A stretch of DNA of 64,000 bases from Breznakiella homolactica. Lineage in GTDB: Bacteria; Spirochaetota; Spirochaetia; Treponematales; Breznakiellaceae. Shown here in pieces: positions 41,116-50,193 of the stretch. The stretch lies in contig NZ_CP067089.2 of the NCBI RefSeq assembly GCF_016616095.2, forward strand, positions 1,302,001 through 1,366,000, read 5' to 3'. The notes under the pieces are model-generated. The model did not search any database. It was given only the letters and a program-made list of their open reading frames with translations, and had not been told where the DNA came from. Every line of letters begins with the position of its first letter. The stretch's first letter is position 1. A program made the translations under genes and the position numbers.

Positions 41116-44100
41116 TTGTTCCTTCCTTCAAGCCGGCTGCGGCGGCTTACCAAATATTCAATTGCGGGGATAAACCAGAGAGTCAGTATGGTTGAAGAGA
41201 TGATTCCGCCGATAACGATAACCCCCATGGGCTGGCGCATTTCCGCCAGAGAGGCGCCGATTCCCAAAGCCATGGGAACCATGCCCAGGATAATGGCGAT
41301 ATTGCTCATCAGGATTGCTTTGAGTTTTACGGGGCATGCCTGGACCAGGGCTTCCACCACGCCGAGTCCTTCTTTTTTAAGCTGGTTGTAATAATCCAGG
41401 ATCAGGATGGCGTTGTTCACCACAATACCCACCAGCATGACAATACCGATCATGGCGATGTTGTTGAGGTTGGTGGCGGTGATAAGACAGGCCGCCACAA
41501 CCCCGATAATCGAAAGGGGAATGGTCAGCAGGATAAACAGTGGCTGGGCCAGATTTTCCAGGACCGCCGACAGGAGCATATACACCAGAAGGATGGCGGT
41601 CAGAAAAACCATTACCATGCTGTGGTTTGATTCTTCCATGGCATCCGAAAGCCCGGCCTGGGTAATGCTGTAGCCCGCGGGCAGTTCAATTTCATTTACG
41701 GCTTTTAATACATCGGCCATGACCGGCCCCTGGGTATATCCCGGCAGCATTTCCGCGGTAATTTCCACGGTCCGCAGTTTGTCGGACCGCATGATTTTGT
41801 TGTAGCCGCTTTCAAAATGTACATCCGCGTACCGGGACAGGGGATATACCCCCCGGGCGGATGAGATGGGGATATTTCTTAAATCTTCGATGTCCATCAA
41901 AGCGGAATCCTTCATCTTTACCCGGATATCAAATTCCTCTCCGCCTTCGCGGTAGGTGGTGGCCACCAGACCGTCAATTGCCGCCCGGAGGGATACGGCG
42001 ATGGACTGGACCGTAAGTCCGTCCTGGGAAATCTGTTTCCTGTTGGGTTCAAAAACCAGTTCGTTCTTTCCGGCCTTGGTGTTGATGCCGGTGCTCATGA
42101 TCCCGGGCACTCCGTCGATCCGGGTTTTAATTGCCGTTCCCAGATCCTGCAGGACTTGGTTGTCCGCTCCCTGGAGGTACAGGTCGATGGGCGCGCCCTG
42201 GGCGATCACCATTTCCGAAGGAGCGGTCACCCGGATGATCGCGCCGGGAATATCCGAAAGGGTCCTGGTCATCTTCGCCGCCAGGTCCAGGTTGCTGAGG
42301 CGGCGCTGTGTTTTAGGCACCAGGGACAGCTGCATCATGGCCACGCTGACGTCGATATCCATGGAGCCCATAAGTCCCAAAGAAGTCAGAAGGGTTTCCA
42401 CTTCATCATACTGAACCAGCCGGTCTTCAATTTCCTTAAGTACCGCCGCGGTGGTGTCCAGGCTGCTTCCCAGGGGGAGTTCCACGCTGACCTGGATTTT
42501 GCCGCCGTCGCTCTGAGGAATGAGCTCCATAGGAATTTTCGTAAAACCCATGAGTGAAAGCATAAAGGCAACAACGACCGCCGCACCAACCAAGGCGCTG
42601 CGCCATTTCCGTTTCAAAATTACCGTAAGGCTTTTCCGGTACATGGTTTCCAGCCATTTAAAAAACCGGTCCAGGGTTCTGCCGATTTTGCCCGGTTCCT
42701 TGAGCTGTTCCGGCAGCAGCTTCGAAGCCAGAAGCGGTGTAACCGTAAAGGATACAACAATGGAGAAGATGGTTGATATTACTACCGTGTAGGCAAAATG
42801 GCTGAGGATCTGGCCCATGGCTCCCGCCATTCCGCCGAGGGGCACAAAGACCGCCACGTTGGTCAGGGTGGATGCCAGGACCGCCATCATCACTTCCCTG
42901 GTTCCCTTTGAAGCCGCTTCAACCTTTGAGTGACCCATAGCCTTGTAGCGGAAAATATTTTCCAGTACGACGACGGAGTTCGCCACCAAGGTTCCCACCG
43001 CGCAGGAAAGCCCCATGAGGGACAGGACGTTGACACTGATGTTCATGGCCTGCATCACCAGGAAGGTTGAAATGATGGACAGCGGCATGGCCAAACTGAG
43101 AATGAGGGTTGACCGCAGATCGTGGAGAAACACCAGGAGTACGAGCCCGGTCAGGATGATTCCCAGAATCAGGTTGCTTAAGGTATCGTTGACCGAATCC
43201 CGTATAAAACCCGCGTCTTCCCGGATTACCTTGAGGGAAATATTCCCGCCCATATCATCTTCGATTCTGGGAATCCGTTTCATCACACCGTCAACAACAG
43301 CCACGGTATTGGCGGTGGGGTTTTTCATGACCTGCAGCAGCAGGGCGCCCTCTTTCCTGGTTCCCGTTTCTTTGTCCCGGAATATAACCCGTTCCCGGGC
43401 GTTCACATGGGTGTCTTCAATACTTCCCAATTGCCGGAGTTTGAAGGTTCCCGCGCCGGTGGGAATATCCAAATCGCCGATGGCTTCCAGGGAAGCTAAC
43501 TCACCTTTAAATCTGACCGGAATATCCTGGTCGTCAATGGTTATGTTTCCGCTGGGAAGTTCGAGATTTGCGGCGCCGAGGATTCCCGCCACCCGTTCCA
43601 CCGGAAGGTACCGTTCAAACACCGCGCCCCGGTCAAGCTCCACCCGGATTTCCCGCTCTACCCCGCCGAATACCCGGATGTTTCCCACACCGGGCACCTG
43701 GGCAAGCTGGTCCTGGATAACCGTGGAACCCAAGGTAAAGAGCTCCGTGGAATCCATGTTCCCTTCCAGGATGATATTCATGATCGGGGATGATGTGGCA
43801 ATATCCACTTTGGATATAGAAGGTTTTTCGATATCACTGGGAAGCTGGTTCATGATGGCGTCGATTTTATCCTTCACTTCCTGGAGGGCCATATTTTCAT
43901 CCTTGCCGTCCTTGAATGTAACGGTGATCAGGGAAAGACTATCCAGCGAATAGGATGTGACTGAATCGAGTTCCCCGATGGAGAAGACCTGGTCTTCAAT
44001 CTTTTTGCTGACCTGTTCCTCGATTACCTGGGGGCTGGCGCCGGGGTAGATTGTCTGGATAGTGACAATGGGTACCTTGGTATCCGGGAGGAGACTCACC

Positions 44101-44198
44101 GGCATGGACATATAGGCCATGATTCCGAAAACCACCAAGGCCAGCATAACCATCAGAATGGTGATAGGCCGTTTAATTGAAATATCAATAATATTCAT
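41112..44198 (-). CDS. RND multidrug efflux pump, AcrB/MexB type
   Basis: A 1028-residue inner-membrane RND transporter. It opens with MNIIDISIKRPITILMVMLALVVFGIMAY and has two large periplasmic loops and twelve membrane helices. GLSCAVGTLVANSVVVLENI in the first half and AMIGIVMLVGIVVNNAILILDYYNQ in the second are the standard proton-relay helices, although Asn and Ser stand where many family members have the Asp pair, so the relay set should be checked by alignment. It works with adaptor 1 (3 bases upstream) and TolC 1 (overlapping downstream). Confidence 0.92.
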   Translation of the reverse strand: MNIIDISIKRPITILMVMLALVVFGIMAYMSMPVSLLPDTKVPIVTIQTIYPGASPQVIEEQVSKKIEDQVFSIGELDSVTSYSLDSLSLITVTFKDGKDENMALQEVKDKIDAIMNQLPSDIEKPSISKVDIATSSPIMNIILEGNMDSTELFTLGSTVIQDQLAQVPGVGNIRVFGGVEREIRVELDRGAVFERYLPVERVAGILGAANLELPSGNITIDDQDIPVRFKGELASLEAIGDLDIPTGAGTFKLRQLGSIEDTHVNARERVIFRDKETGTRKEGALLLQVMKNPTANTVAVVDGVMKRIPRIEDDMGGNISLKVIREDAGFIRDSVNDTLSNLILGIILTGLVLLVFLHDLRSTLILSLAMPLSIISTFLVMQAMNISVNVLSLMGLSCAVGTLVANSVVVLENIFRYKAMGHSKVEAASKGTREVMMAVLASTLTNVAVFVPLGGMAGAMGQILSHFAYTVVISTIFSIVVSFTVTPLLASKLLPEQLKEPGKIGRTLDRFFKWLETMYRKSLTVILKRKWRSALVGAAVVVAFMLSLMGFTKIPMELIPQSDGGKIQVSVELPLGSSLDTTAAVLKEIEDRLVQYDEVETLLTSLGLMGSMDIDVSVAMMQLSLVPKTQRRLSNLDLAAKMTRTLSDIPGAIIRVTAPSEMVIAQGAPIDLYLQGADNQVLQDLGTAIKTRIDGVPGIMSTGINTKAGKNELVFEPNRKQISQDGLTVQSIAVSLRAAIDGLVATTYREGGEEFDIRVKMKDSALMDIEDLRNIPISSARGVYPLSRYADVHFESGYNKIMRSDKLRTVEITAEMLPGYTQGPVMADVLKAVNEIELPAGYSITQAGLSDAMEESNHSMVMVFLTAILLVYMLLSAVLENLAQPLFILLTIPLSIIGVVAACLITATNLNNIAMIGIVMLVGIVVNNAILILDYYNQLKKEGLGVVEALVQACPVKLKAILMSNIAIILGMVPMALGIGASLAEMRQPMGVIVIGGIISSTILTLWFIPAIEYLVSRRSRLEGRNK

Positions 44199-44201
44199 GA
44201 C

Positions 44202-45260
44202 TTATTCCGCCTTTGTACGATTTGTATGTATTATGTTGAGAACCGTCTCCGGAGAGACCTGCTGGTTTCCCCGGGTAATCAGCAGATCCCCTTCTTTAAG
44301 GCCGCCGATTACTTCAAAAGAAAGTCCCTGCTCCTGTCCCAGTACGATCTGCACCGGCCGGGCCCGTCCGTCAACTGCCAGATAGGCTTCGTAGCCCTCA
44401 TCGGTCCGGATTAATTCTTTCCGCTCCGCCACCAGAGCGTGTTCGTTTCTGTACACTTCTACCGACAGGTCCACGCCCATGCCGCTGACCAGTTTCCTGC
44501 TCTGCACGTCAAAAAAGGCGGTCACGGGGAAAGCCTGTTTTGTAACATCCATTACCAGGGAAACCTGGGTAACCCGGCCTTCAATGGTGTCGCCGTCCTT
44601 GTATATAAAAACCCGTTCGCCGGTTTTTATCAGATCGATTTCATTAGCCTCCACATGGAAGCGGGCTTCATATCCGTTCTGGTTTGATACCGTAAAGAGG
44701 GGCGTGCCGGGCCGAACATTCGCGGTAGTATGTACGTTCAGCTGGGTAATGGTGCCGCCGATGGGGGCTTTGATATTGATCATGTCCGCCGCCGCGTCCA
44801 GGTTTGTCCGGGCCAGGTCGTACTGCATCTTGGCGTTGTCAAAATCCTGCCGGGAAATATCGCCGTTGCCGAAAAGAAGGCGGCTTCTGTCGTAGGTGCT
44901 TTTCGCGTTATCGAAGGAAAGCCTAGCCTGCTGGTATGTCGGGTTATCCTGGGACAGGGAAAGTACCACCTGGTCCTGCTCAACCCGGTCGCCGATTTTT
45001 ACATTGATGCTCCGTACCACATCGCTGATTGATGAATAGGCTGTTGATTCCGACCGGGCATACAGCACCGTGGGATATTTCCGGTAGACTGAAAAATCTT
45101 CATAAGCCATTTCACGGACCGCTACGGGAATTCCTTTTTCTGCGTGGATCTGCTCCATACTGGAAGCCTCTACAGCCGGTCCGCTTTTCTTTCCGCCGCA
45201 CCCGGTGCAGGCAAGCAGCAGCAGGATGCCCAGGGCTGATAAAAACCATTTTTCCTTCAT
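44202..45260 (-). CDS. RND periplasmic adaptor lipoprotein (copy 1)
   Basis: A 352-residue membrane-fusion protein. The start at 45260 has a GGAGGAATGG site and opens into a lipoprotein signal (WFLSALGILLLLACTGC). The hairpin region (DQVVLSLSQDNPTYQQARLSFDNAKSTYDRSRLLFGNGDISRQDFDNAKMQYDLA) is flanked by the split lipoyl domain (INVKIGDRVEQ and IKAPIGGTITQLNVH), followed by beta-barrel and membrane-proximal domains. It bridges the RND pump and TolC. It closely resembles adaptor 2 at 47002. Its promoter carries the shared 11-bp repeats. Confidence 0.9.
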   Translation of the reverse strand: MKEKWFLSALGILLLLACTGCGGKKSGPAVEASSMEQIHAEKGIPVAVREMAYEDFSVYRKYPTVLYARSESTAYSSISDVVRSINVKIGDRVEQDQVVLSLSQDNPTYQQARLSFDNAKSTYDRSRLLFGNGDISRQDFDNAKMQYDLARTNLDAAADMINIKAPIGGTITQLNVHTTANVRPGTPLFTVSNQNGYEARFHVEANEIDLIKTGERVFIYKDGDTIEGRVTQVSLVMDVTKQAFPVTAFFDVQSRKLVSGMGVDLSVEVYRNEHALVAERKELIRTDEGYEAYLAVDGRARPVQIVLGQEQGLSFEVIGGLKEGDLLITRGNQQVSPETVLNIIHTNRTKAE

Positions 45261-45591
45261 TCCATTCCTCCGATTAGATACAGTCACCGCCACAACCGGC
45301 GCATCCTGTTTTGGTACTTCCCTCATGGGATACCTCATTATTACTGGTGGGTGTTTCTGACTTGTCAAAGTTTTGTTAAAGAAATATTAAATCCGAACCA
45401 ATTTGAAAGTTAACTTACAAGTAAAAACTGATATTTGATTTAGAAAATACAGTTCAGGAATTCCCACAAACCAGACAGATACCCCATATCTTTGTTAATC
45501 TTACGGCAAAGAGTTTTTTAAATGACATGAACAAACGCTGCTGGATTTGAAGCATAAACCAGGAATATACGGAACTATTCCAATCACATGA
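45261..45591. other. adaptor 1 leader/promoter and AT-rich spacer
   Basis: No gene is supported. The left 130 bases are the leader and control region of adaptor 1. The right 200 bases, downstream of the glycosyltransferase stop, are AT-rich and I see no terminator or reading frame in them. Confidence 0.5.
45318..45392 (-). promoter_or_regulatory. duplicated promoter region with response-regulator repeats (copy 1)
   Basis: On the + strand TTGTCAAAGTT (45362-45372), TTGTTAAAGAA (45373-45383) and ATATTAAAT (45384-45392) follow one another with 11-base period, as in PhoB/OmpR-type boxes. TTCCCTCATGGGATACCT (45318-45335) and GGTGTTTC upstream of it are shared with the region before adaptor 2. A TAATAA-like -10 lies between. 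Confidence 0.65.
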
Positions 45592-46878
45592 TTATGACTC
45601 CAAATAAATAGTTTTGTTTCCGGGAAAATACTCTTTTGCGGCAAAACAGTTTCTTTTTTTTTCATATTTAGAAATAAGCGTTACATATATTTGTTCCATC
45701 CTCTTTGACTGGGATATCGATGCATATTCTTCTTCAATTAATGTCCGGGCATTACTAACGATACCGGATACCATTGCATCACTGTTAATTATGTTCATGA
45801 TGATCTCAACCATACAGGAAATGTTATTTTCTGATATTAAATATCCTGTTTCACCATGACGGATTAACTCATCAAGTCCGGAATGATTATACGCAATGAC
45901 CGGCAATCCTACTGCCATTGCTTCTTTCATGATATTTGGTATTTCTTCCATATCACCGCTGGAACTGGTATTACTTACACCAATAAAAATATCAGCGTCC
46001 ATTAGATGCCGGCCTATTTCATCCTGAGAAATCCATCCTGGAAAAATGACTTCTTCCCGAATTCCAAGATTCATAGCTTTTGCTTTAAAATATTCTTTTT
46101 CCGGTCCGTCTCCGATGAGTTCCAGGGTTACCGGTACACCGTTTTTCTTTAACGCCGCGGCAGCCTCAATTGCCTGAGAGAATTCTTTCGTGGGGAGAAA
46201 TCTTCCCGCTGATATCAGTTTGATTACAGCGGAGTTCTTTTTACGAAGTGTTCTGAAGGTGAATAAAGAAAGATTTATTGCTGAATGGACGGTAATTATT
46301 TTTTTTTCAGGAAAACCAATCAACCGCAGGCGTTGTATAAAGGAATCGCAGATAGGAAGAAATACATCACCTTCTTCCAAAATAAGTTTATATGTAAATG
46401 GTTTCCTATTTAAATAACTTGAAATGTCGGCACCCCTGAATGATACACACAAAGGCCCTGTTCTTACACCGCATGTTTTTAATGCTATTGCAATATTTCC
46501 AAGGGGGCCAAATTCGGCGTGAGTAATATCAAAAGAACTTTTACTGACTAAGCGAGCCGCCATAAAGGCCTGAAGAACATTATAATTCTTATGTAACCCT
46601 ATTTGCCGTAATACTTTGGTAAAATGAATAGGATGAAAAAATAAAAAAAATAGGGATGAGAATATTGTGTATAAAACGGCAAATGTACGTCTCTTAGCAG
46701 AAAAAAATTTTACCGTTATTTTATCTGCGACCGAAGGAGATACATAAAATTTTTTAATCCCTGGTTTTTCAGCTATTACTGTAACAGCATGTCCCCGATA
46801 AGCCATTCCCAAAACGTGATTAACAGTAAAAGTCTCTAACTCAGCAGGAAAAGTTTTTGTAATAATTAATATGTTCAT
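45592..46878 (-). CDS. family 4 glycosyltransferase
   Basis: A 428-residue GT-B enzyme. The N-terminal domain starts MNILIITKTFPAELETFTVNHV, and the C-terminal domain has SAGRFLPTKEF, LIGDGPEKEYF and the ExxE-type donor motif EEIPNIMKEAMAVGLPVIAYNHSG of GT4 enzymes. It transfers a nucleotide-activated sugar, probably to a surface polysaccharide or glycolipid. The start at 46878 has an AAGGAAG site. Base composition is visibly more AT-rich than its neighbours, and it interrupts an efflux cluster with which it shares no clear function, suggesting horizontal arrival. Confidence 0.85.
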   Translation of the reverse strand: MNILIITKTFPAELETFTVNHVLGMAYRGHAVTVIAEKPGIKKFYVSPSVADKITVKFFSAKRRTFAVLYTIFSSLFFLFFHPIHFTKVLRQIGLHKNYNVLQAFMAARLVSKSSFDITHAEFGPLGNIAIALKTCGVRTGPLCVSFRGADISSYLNRKPFTYKLILEEGDVFLPICDSFIQRLRLIGFPEKKIITVHSAINLSLFTFRTLRKKNSAVIKLISAGRFLPTKEFSQAIEAAAALKKNGVPVTLELIGDGPEKEYFKAKAMNLGIREEVIFPGWISQDEIGRHLMDADIFIGVSNTSSSGDMEEIPNIMKEAMAVGLPVIAYNHSGLDELIRHGETGYLISENNISCMVEIIMNIINSDAMVSGIVSNARTLIEEEYASISQSKRMEQIYVTLISKYEKKRNCFAAKEYFPGNKTIYLES

Positions 46879-46954
46879 TTTTTCTTCCTTAAGCTGCAAA
46901 ACTGTCTATTGCAATTTTGGTAACGCAATAAAAATAGATTAATTTCCGAAAGGT

Positions 46955-46992
46955 TTTCCCGGTAATTTTTCAGGTGAAAATATACCGGGAAA
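46955..46992 (-). terminator. hairpin terminator after adaptor 2
   Basis: TTTCCCGGTA (46955-46964) and TACCGGGAAA (46983-46992) form a perfect 10-bp stem with a smaller TTTTC/GAAAA stem in the loop, 10 bases beyond the adaptor 2 stop. The following T tract is short. Confidence 0.6.
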
Positions 46993-47001
46993 TTTATCAG
47001 C

Positions 47002-48057
47002 CTATTTCGCTTTTGCCATGGCTAGTCCGCTTGTCTGTGTTCCGGCGGAGGCGAGATTCTGGGATCCTTCGCAAACCAGCAGGTCTCCGTATTCAAGGCC
47101 CTGGATTACTTCATATTTCAAACCCTGCACATGGCCAAGTTCCACCGGAACCGGCGCGGTCTCGCGGCCCTGGGATACATAGGCCTGGTAGCCCTCTTCG
47201 GTTCTGGTCAATTCTCCCTTGGAAACCACAATGGCCTTTTCATTCCGGTAGGTCTCAACGGCGATATCCACTCCCATGCCGCTGGCAAGTTTCCGGCTGT
47301 TCATATCAAAGGAAGCGGTCACAGGGAAAGCCTGTTTTGTTCCGTCCATCGCCAAAGATATTTGGGTTATCCGTCCTTCAATACTGAGCATTCTGCCGTC
47401 ATCAATAAAAACCCGGGCGCCGGGTCGGACCCGTTCAATTTCATCTGCCCCCACATAAAAACGCGCTTCATAGCCGTTTTTGCCGGATACGGTAAAAAGA
47501 GGCGTGCCGGGATTTACGTTGGCGCTGGGATGTACATTCAGCTGGGTGATGGTCCCGGAAATGGGAGCCTTAATGTAAACCATATCTCTGGCCGCGGTAA
47601 AGTTTGCCCGGGCAAGTTCATACTGCGTGGCAATACTGTCAAAATTCTGCCGGGAGATATCCCCGTTGGCAAACAGGATCCGGTTCCGTTCATAGGCGCT
47701 TTTGGCGTTTTCCCACGCCACGGCCGCCTGCCGGTAAGCCTGGTTATCCGGAGAAAGGGACAGAACCACCTGATCCTGTTCAACCTGGTCTCCCACGGTT
47801 ACGCTGATGTTCCGCACCACATCGCTGGTGAACGCATAGGCGGTGGATTCCGACTGGGAATAAACCGTACTCGGATACTTTAAATAAACCGAAAAATCCT
47901 CGGGACTTATCATCCGGACCTGTACGGCCGTGCCTGCCGGAATGCCGGCCTGCTGTATACCTGCCGTATTTTGTCCCGAAGCTTCTTTTGTTTCCGAACA
48001 GCCGCTTATTAATAAAACCACAATCAACACTGCCGCCGCATACATGTTCTGTTTCAT
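47002..48057 (-). CDS. RND-type periplasmic adaptor lipoprotein (copy 2, no adjacent pump)
   Basis: A 351-residue membrane-fusion protein that resembles adaptor 1 throughout (shared runs include GTITQLNVH, PGTPLFTVS and TKQAFPVTA). The start at 48057 has a GGAGGAAAA site; it opens with MKQNMYAAAVLIVVLLISGC, a lipoprotein signal. The hairpin and lipoyl halves are complete, so it looks functional. No pump gene accompanies it. It may provide a second adaptor for the same RND pump, as TriA and TriB do in Pseudomonas, or replace adaptor 1 under some conditions. Confidence 0.87.
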   Translation of the reverse strand: MKQNMYAAAVLIVVLLISGCSETKEASGQNTAGIQQAGIPAGTAVQVRMISPEDFSVYLKYPSTVYSQSESTAYAFTSDVVRNISVTVGDQVEQDQVVLSLSPDNQAYRQAAVAWENAKSAYERNRILFANGDISRQNFDSIATQYELARANFTAARDMVYIKAPISGTITQLNVHPSANVNPGTPLFTVSGKNGYEARFYVGADEIERVRPGARVFIDDGRMLSIEGRITQISLAMDGTKQAFPVTASFDMNSRKLASGMGVDIAVETYRNEKAIVVSKGELTRTEEGYQAYVSQGRETAPVPVELGHVQGLKYEVIQGLEYGDLLVCEGSQNLASAGTQTSGLAMAKAK

Positions 48058-48108
48058 TTTTTCCTCCAAAACGGTACCTGGATACCTATTGTTTACAATA
48101 TTTTCAGT

Positions 48109-48183
48109 TTCCCTATGGGATACCTAGAATATGGACCAGAGGTGTTTCGGAGTTGTAAAGGAATTGTTAAAAAGATATTAAAT
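48109..48183 (-). promoter_or_regulatory. duplicated promoter region with response-regulator repeats (copy 2)
   Basis: TTGTAAAGGAA (48153-48163), TTGTTAAAAAG (48164-48174) and ATATTAAAT (48175-48183) repeat with 11-base period, nearly identical to copy 1. TTCCCTATGGGATACCT (48109-48125) and GGTGTTTC are also shared. A leftward TATTCT (48126-48131) could be the -10. Confidence 0.65.
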
Positions 48184-48327
48184 TGACGAAAAATCGTTCT
48201 TTTTAGACAGGATTAACCGCGATTCGCCTAATAAATAGGAAGGAAGTTCCCGCGGAAACCTGCTTTTTCATGCCTTCATGATTCTTTTTTATGTTTCTGA
48301 AATGTTGAAACAGACTGAAAGGCAGCT

Positions 48328-49419
48328 TTAAACGGCTGAATTGCCGCTAATATTTCCGAGGCAGACCGTAAAAAGCGAACCTTTGCCGGGTTCGCTGTCT
48401 ACACGTATGGTACCGCCGACCAGGTCAAGGACTTTCTTCGCCAGCGCCAAGCCGAGACCGTTCCCTTCCTGGGAATGTGAACTGTCGCCCTGGTAGAATT
48501 TATCAAAGATCCGTCTGCGGGTTATTTCATCCATTCCGCAGCCCGAATCGGCTATGCGGAACACCGCGAGGCCATCCTCCATTTTCAGGCTGAGACCGAT
48601 GGTCCCATTCAAGGGGGTAAATTTTACGGCGTTTGAAAGAAGGTTATTCCAGACCAGTTCCATCATGCTTTCATCATACTGCACCGTGATTTCCTCAAGG
48701 TCCGCATCAAAGAAAATCCCCTTCTCTTCCCACAAATCCTCAAAGGCCAGGGCGCAGCAGCGGATCTGCTCCGCCAGATTGTAGATAACCGGAGCAGGCA
48801 GGATATCCTGGTTTTCCAGTTTGTTCAGCCTGAGTATGTTGGTCACCAGGGCGGAAAGTTTCCGGGCCGCTTCCTGGATGGTTCCGGTAAATTCATGCCG
48901 TTCTTCGGAACTCAAATCATCACTCTGGAGGGCGGCCGCGTAATTCTGGATAATCGCCAGGGGGGTTTTAATTTCATGGGACACATTGGCGATGAAATCA
49001 TTTTTTAAGGTTTCGGTACTGGAAAGTTCATCCGCCATGGTATTGAAATCCTCGAACATGACCCCGATATAATCCTTCCGGCCATCCTTCCTTGCGGGAA
49101 TTTCCAGGCGGACCGAGAAATCCCCGGCGGCAATATTCCGGGCCGCTTCACTGAGTTTCTTTACGGGCTTGGTTTGATATCTGTACCGGACGAACCAGAT
49201 AAAAAAACATAAAAACAGGGCATTGACAACCAAATATATAATGAGAGCATTTATTAAAAACTGAACGGAAATGCCTTCCATGTTGCTGAGCGTTTGGTAT
49301 ACAAACATGTGGTTTCCGTTGATAACCACCAGCACCAGAAAAATCAACCCCCATTCTTTAAAGGAAAAATCCTTTACCGTGACCCGGGGGTCTTTATCCT
49401 TTTTCTGTTTCCATTTCAT
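48328..49419 (-). CDS. sensor histidine kinase
   Basis: A 363-residue two-component sensor. Two membrane helices (about 23-41 and 54-77) enclose only a short external loop, so it may sense the membrane itself. A HAMP domain (78-135) leads to HisKA with the phospho-acceptor His148 in NVSHEIKTPL and a HATPase domain with N-box (MELVWNNLLSNAVKFTP), DSGCGMDE and GNGLGLALAK. The ATG overlaps the regulator stop (ATGA). The small-loop layout is like antibiotic- or envelope-stress sensors that control efflux pumps. Confidence 0.9.
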   Translation of the reverse strand: MKWKQKKDKDPRVTVKDFSFKEWGLIFLVLVVINGNHMFVYQTLSNMEGISVQFLINALIIYLVVNALFLCFFIWFVRYRYQTKPVKKLSEAARNIAAGDFSVRLEIPARKDGRKDYIGVMFEDFNTMADELSSTETLKNDFIANVSHEIKTPLAIIQNYAAALQSDDLSSEERHEFTGTIQEAARKLSALVTNILRLNKLENQDILPAPVIYNLAEQIRCCALAFEDLWEEKGIFFDADLEEITVQYDESMMELVWNNLLSNAVKFTPLNGTIGLSLKMEDGLAVFRIADSGCGMDEITRRRIFDKFYQGDSSHSQEGNGLGLALAKKVLDLVGGTIRVDSEPGKGSLFTVCLGNISGNSAV

Positions 49420-50087
49420 TTCAGCACGACCTTATACCCCAGGCCGTGGACCGTCAAGATTTCAAAATCCCCGCAGTCCCTGAGTTTGTCCCGGAGCTTC
49501 GTGATATACACATCCACCGTCCGGGGGCCGCTTTCGTTGTCGGTGCCCCAGAATTCGTCCATCAGCTGGTTCCGGGTAAATGTCCGTTTCGGATAAGAAA
49601 GCAGTTTGAAAAGGATATTGAATTCCTTCACCGTCAGGGGAATCTCTTCTCCGCTGAGGGTGGCGGACATTTCATCGGCGTTCATTTCCAGACTGCCCAG
49701 GGTCAGTTTTTTCTCATTTGAAATATTGGCTCTCCGGAGCAGGGCCTCAACCCGCAGTACCATCTCTTCCATTTCAACGGGCTTCACCATGTAATCATCT
49801 ATACCAAGCCGGAACCCTTTCTGTTTGGCGGAAATATCGTCCCGGGCGGTCATAAACAGAATTGGAATGGTTTTATTCTGTTCCCGCACCATGGCGGCGA
49901 ATTTAAAACCGTCGATTTCGGGCATCATAATATCCGAAATGATTAAATCCACCATATATTCCACCATCTGGTCAAATGCTTCCACCACATTGGTACATCC
50001 GATGGCATGGTACCCATGGTCGTTTAAATAAGCGCAGACTATGCGGTTCAGTTTAATATCATCTTCAACTACCAGAATGTTTATCAT
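49416..50087 (-). CDS. OmpR/PhoB-family response regulator
   Basis: A 223-residue regulator with a receiver domain (Asp9, Asp10, phospho-acceptor Asp52 in ISDIMMPEIDG, MTARDD, and Lys in DYMVKP) and a C-terminal winged helix (LTVKEFNILFKLLSYPKRTFTRNQLMDEFWG...RTVDVYITKLRDKL). It forms an operon with the sensor kinase. One copy of the repeated box lies directly before its -10, implying autoregulation, and two more precede the adaptor genes, so its likely targets are the efflux genes around it. Confidence 0.92.
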   Translation of the reverse strand: MINILVVEDDIKLNRIVCAYLNDHGYHAIGCTNVVEAFDQMVEYMVDLIISDIMMPEIDGFKFAAMVREQNKTIPILFMTARDDISAKQKGFRLGIDDYMVKPVEMEEMVLRVEALLRRANISNEKKLTLGSLEMNADEMSATLSGEEIPLTVKEFNILFKLLSYPKRTFTRNQLMDEFWGTDNESGPRTVDVYITKLRDKLRDCGDFEILTVHGLGYKVVLK

Positions 50088-50116
50088 GGCATTCCTCTTT
50101 TCTCTTATTGTATCCT

Positions 50117-50150
50117 ATTATAAAAAAGAGTTGTTAAAAAATCATTAAAT
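50117..50150 (-). promoter_or_regulatory. autoregulated promoter of the two-component operon
   Basis: Leftward TATAAT (50117-50122) is preceded, at the -35 position, by TTGTTAAAAAATCATTAAAT (50131-50150 on the + strand), the third copy of the box seen before both adaptor genes. No TTGACA-like -35 exists, which fits activator dependence. Confidence 0.65.
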
Positions 50151-50193
50151 AAAAGCGGCTATTGATAGGTCCTGTTCGTCTTTTTTTGGCAGG

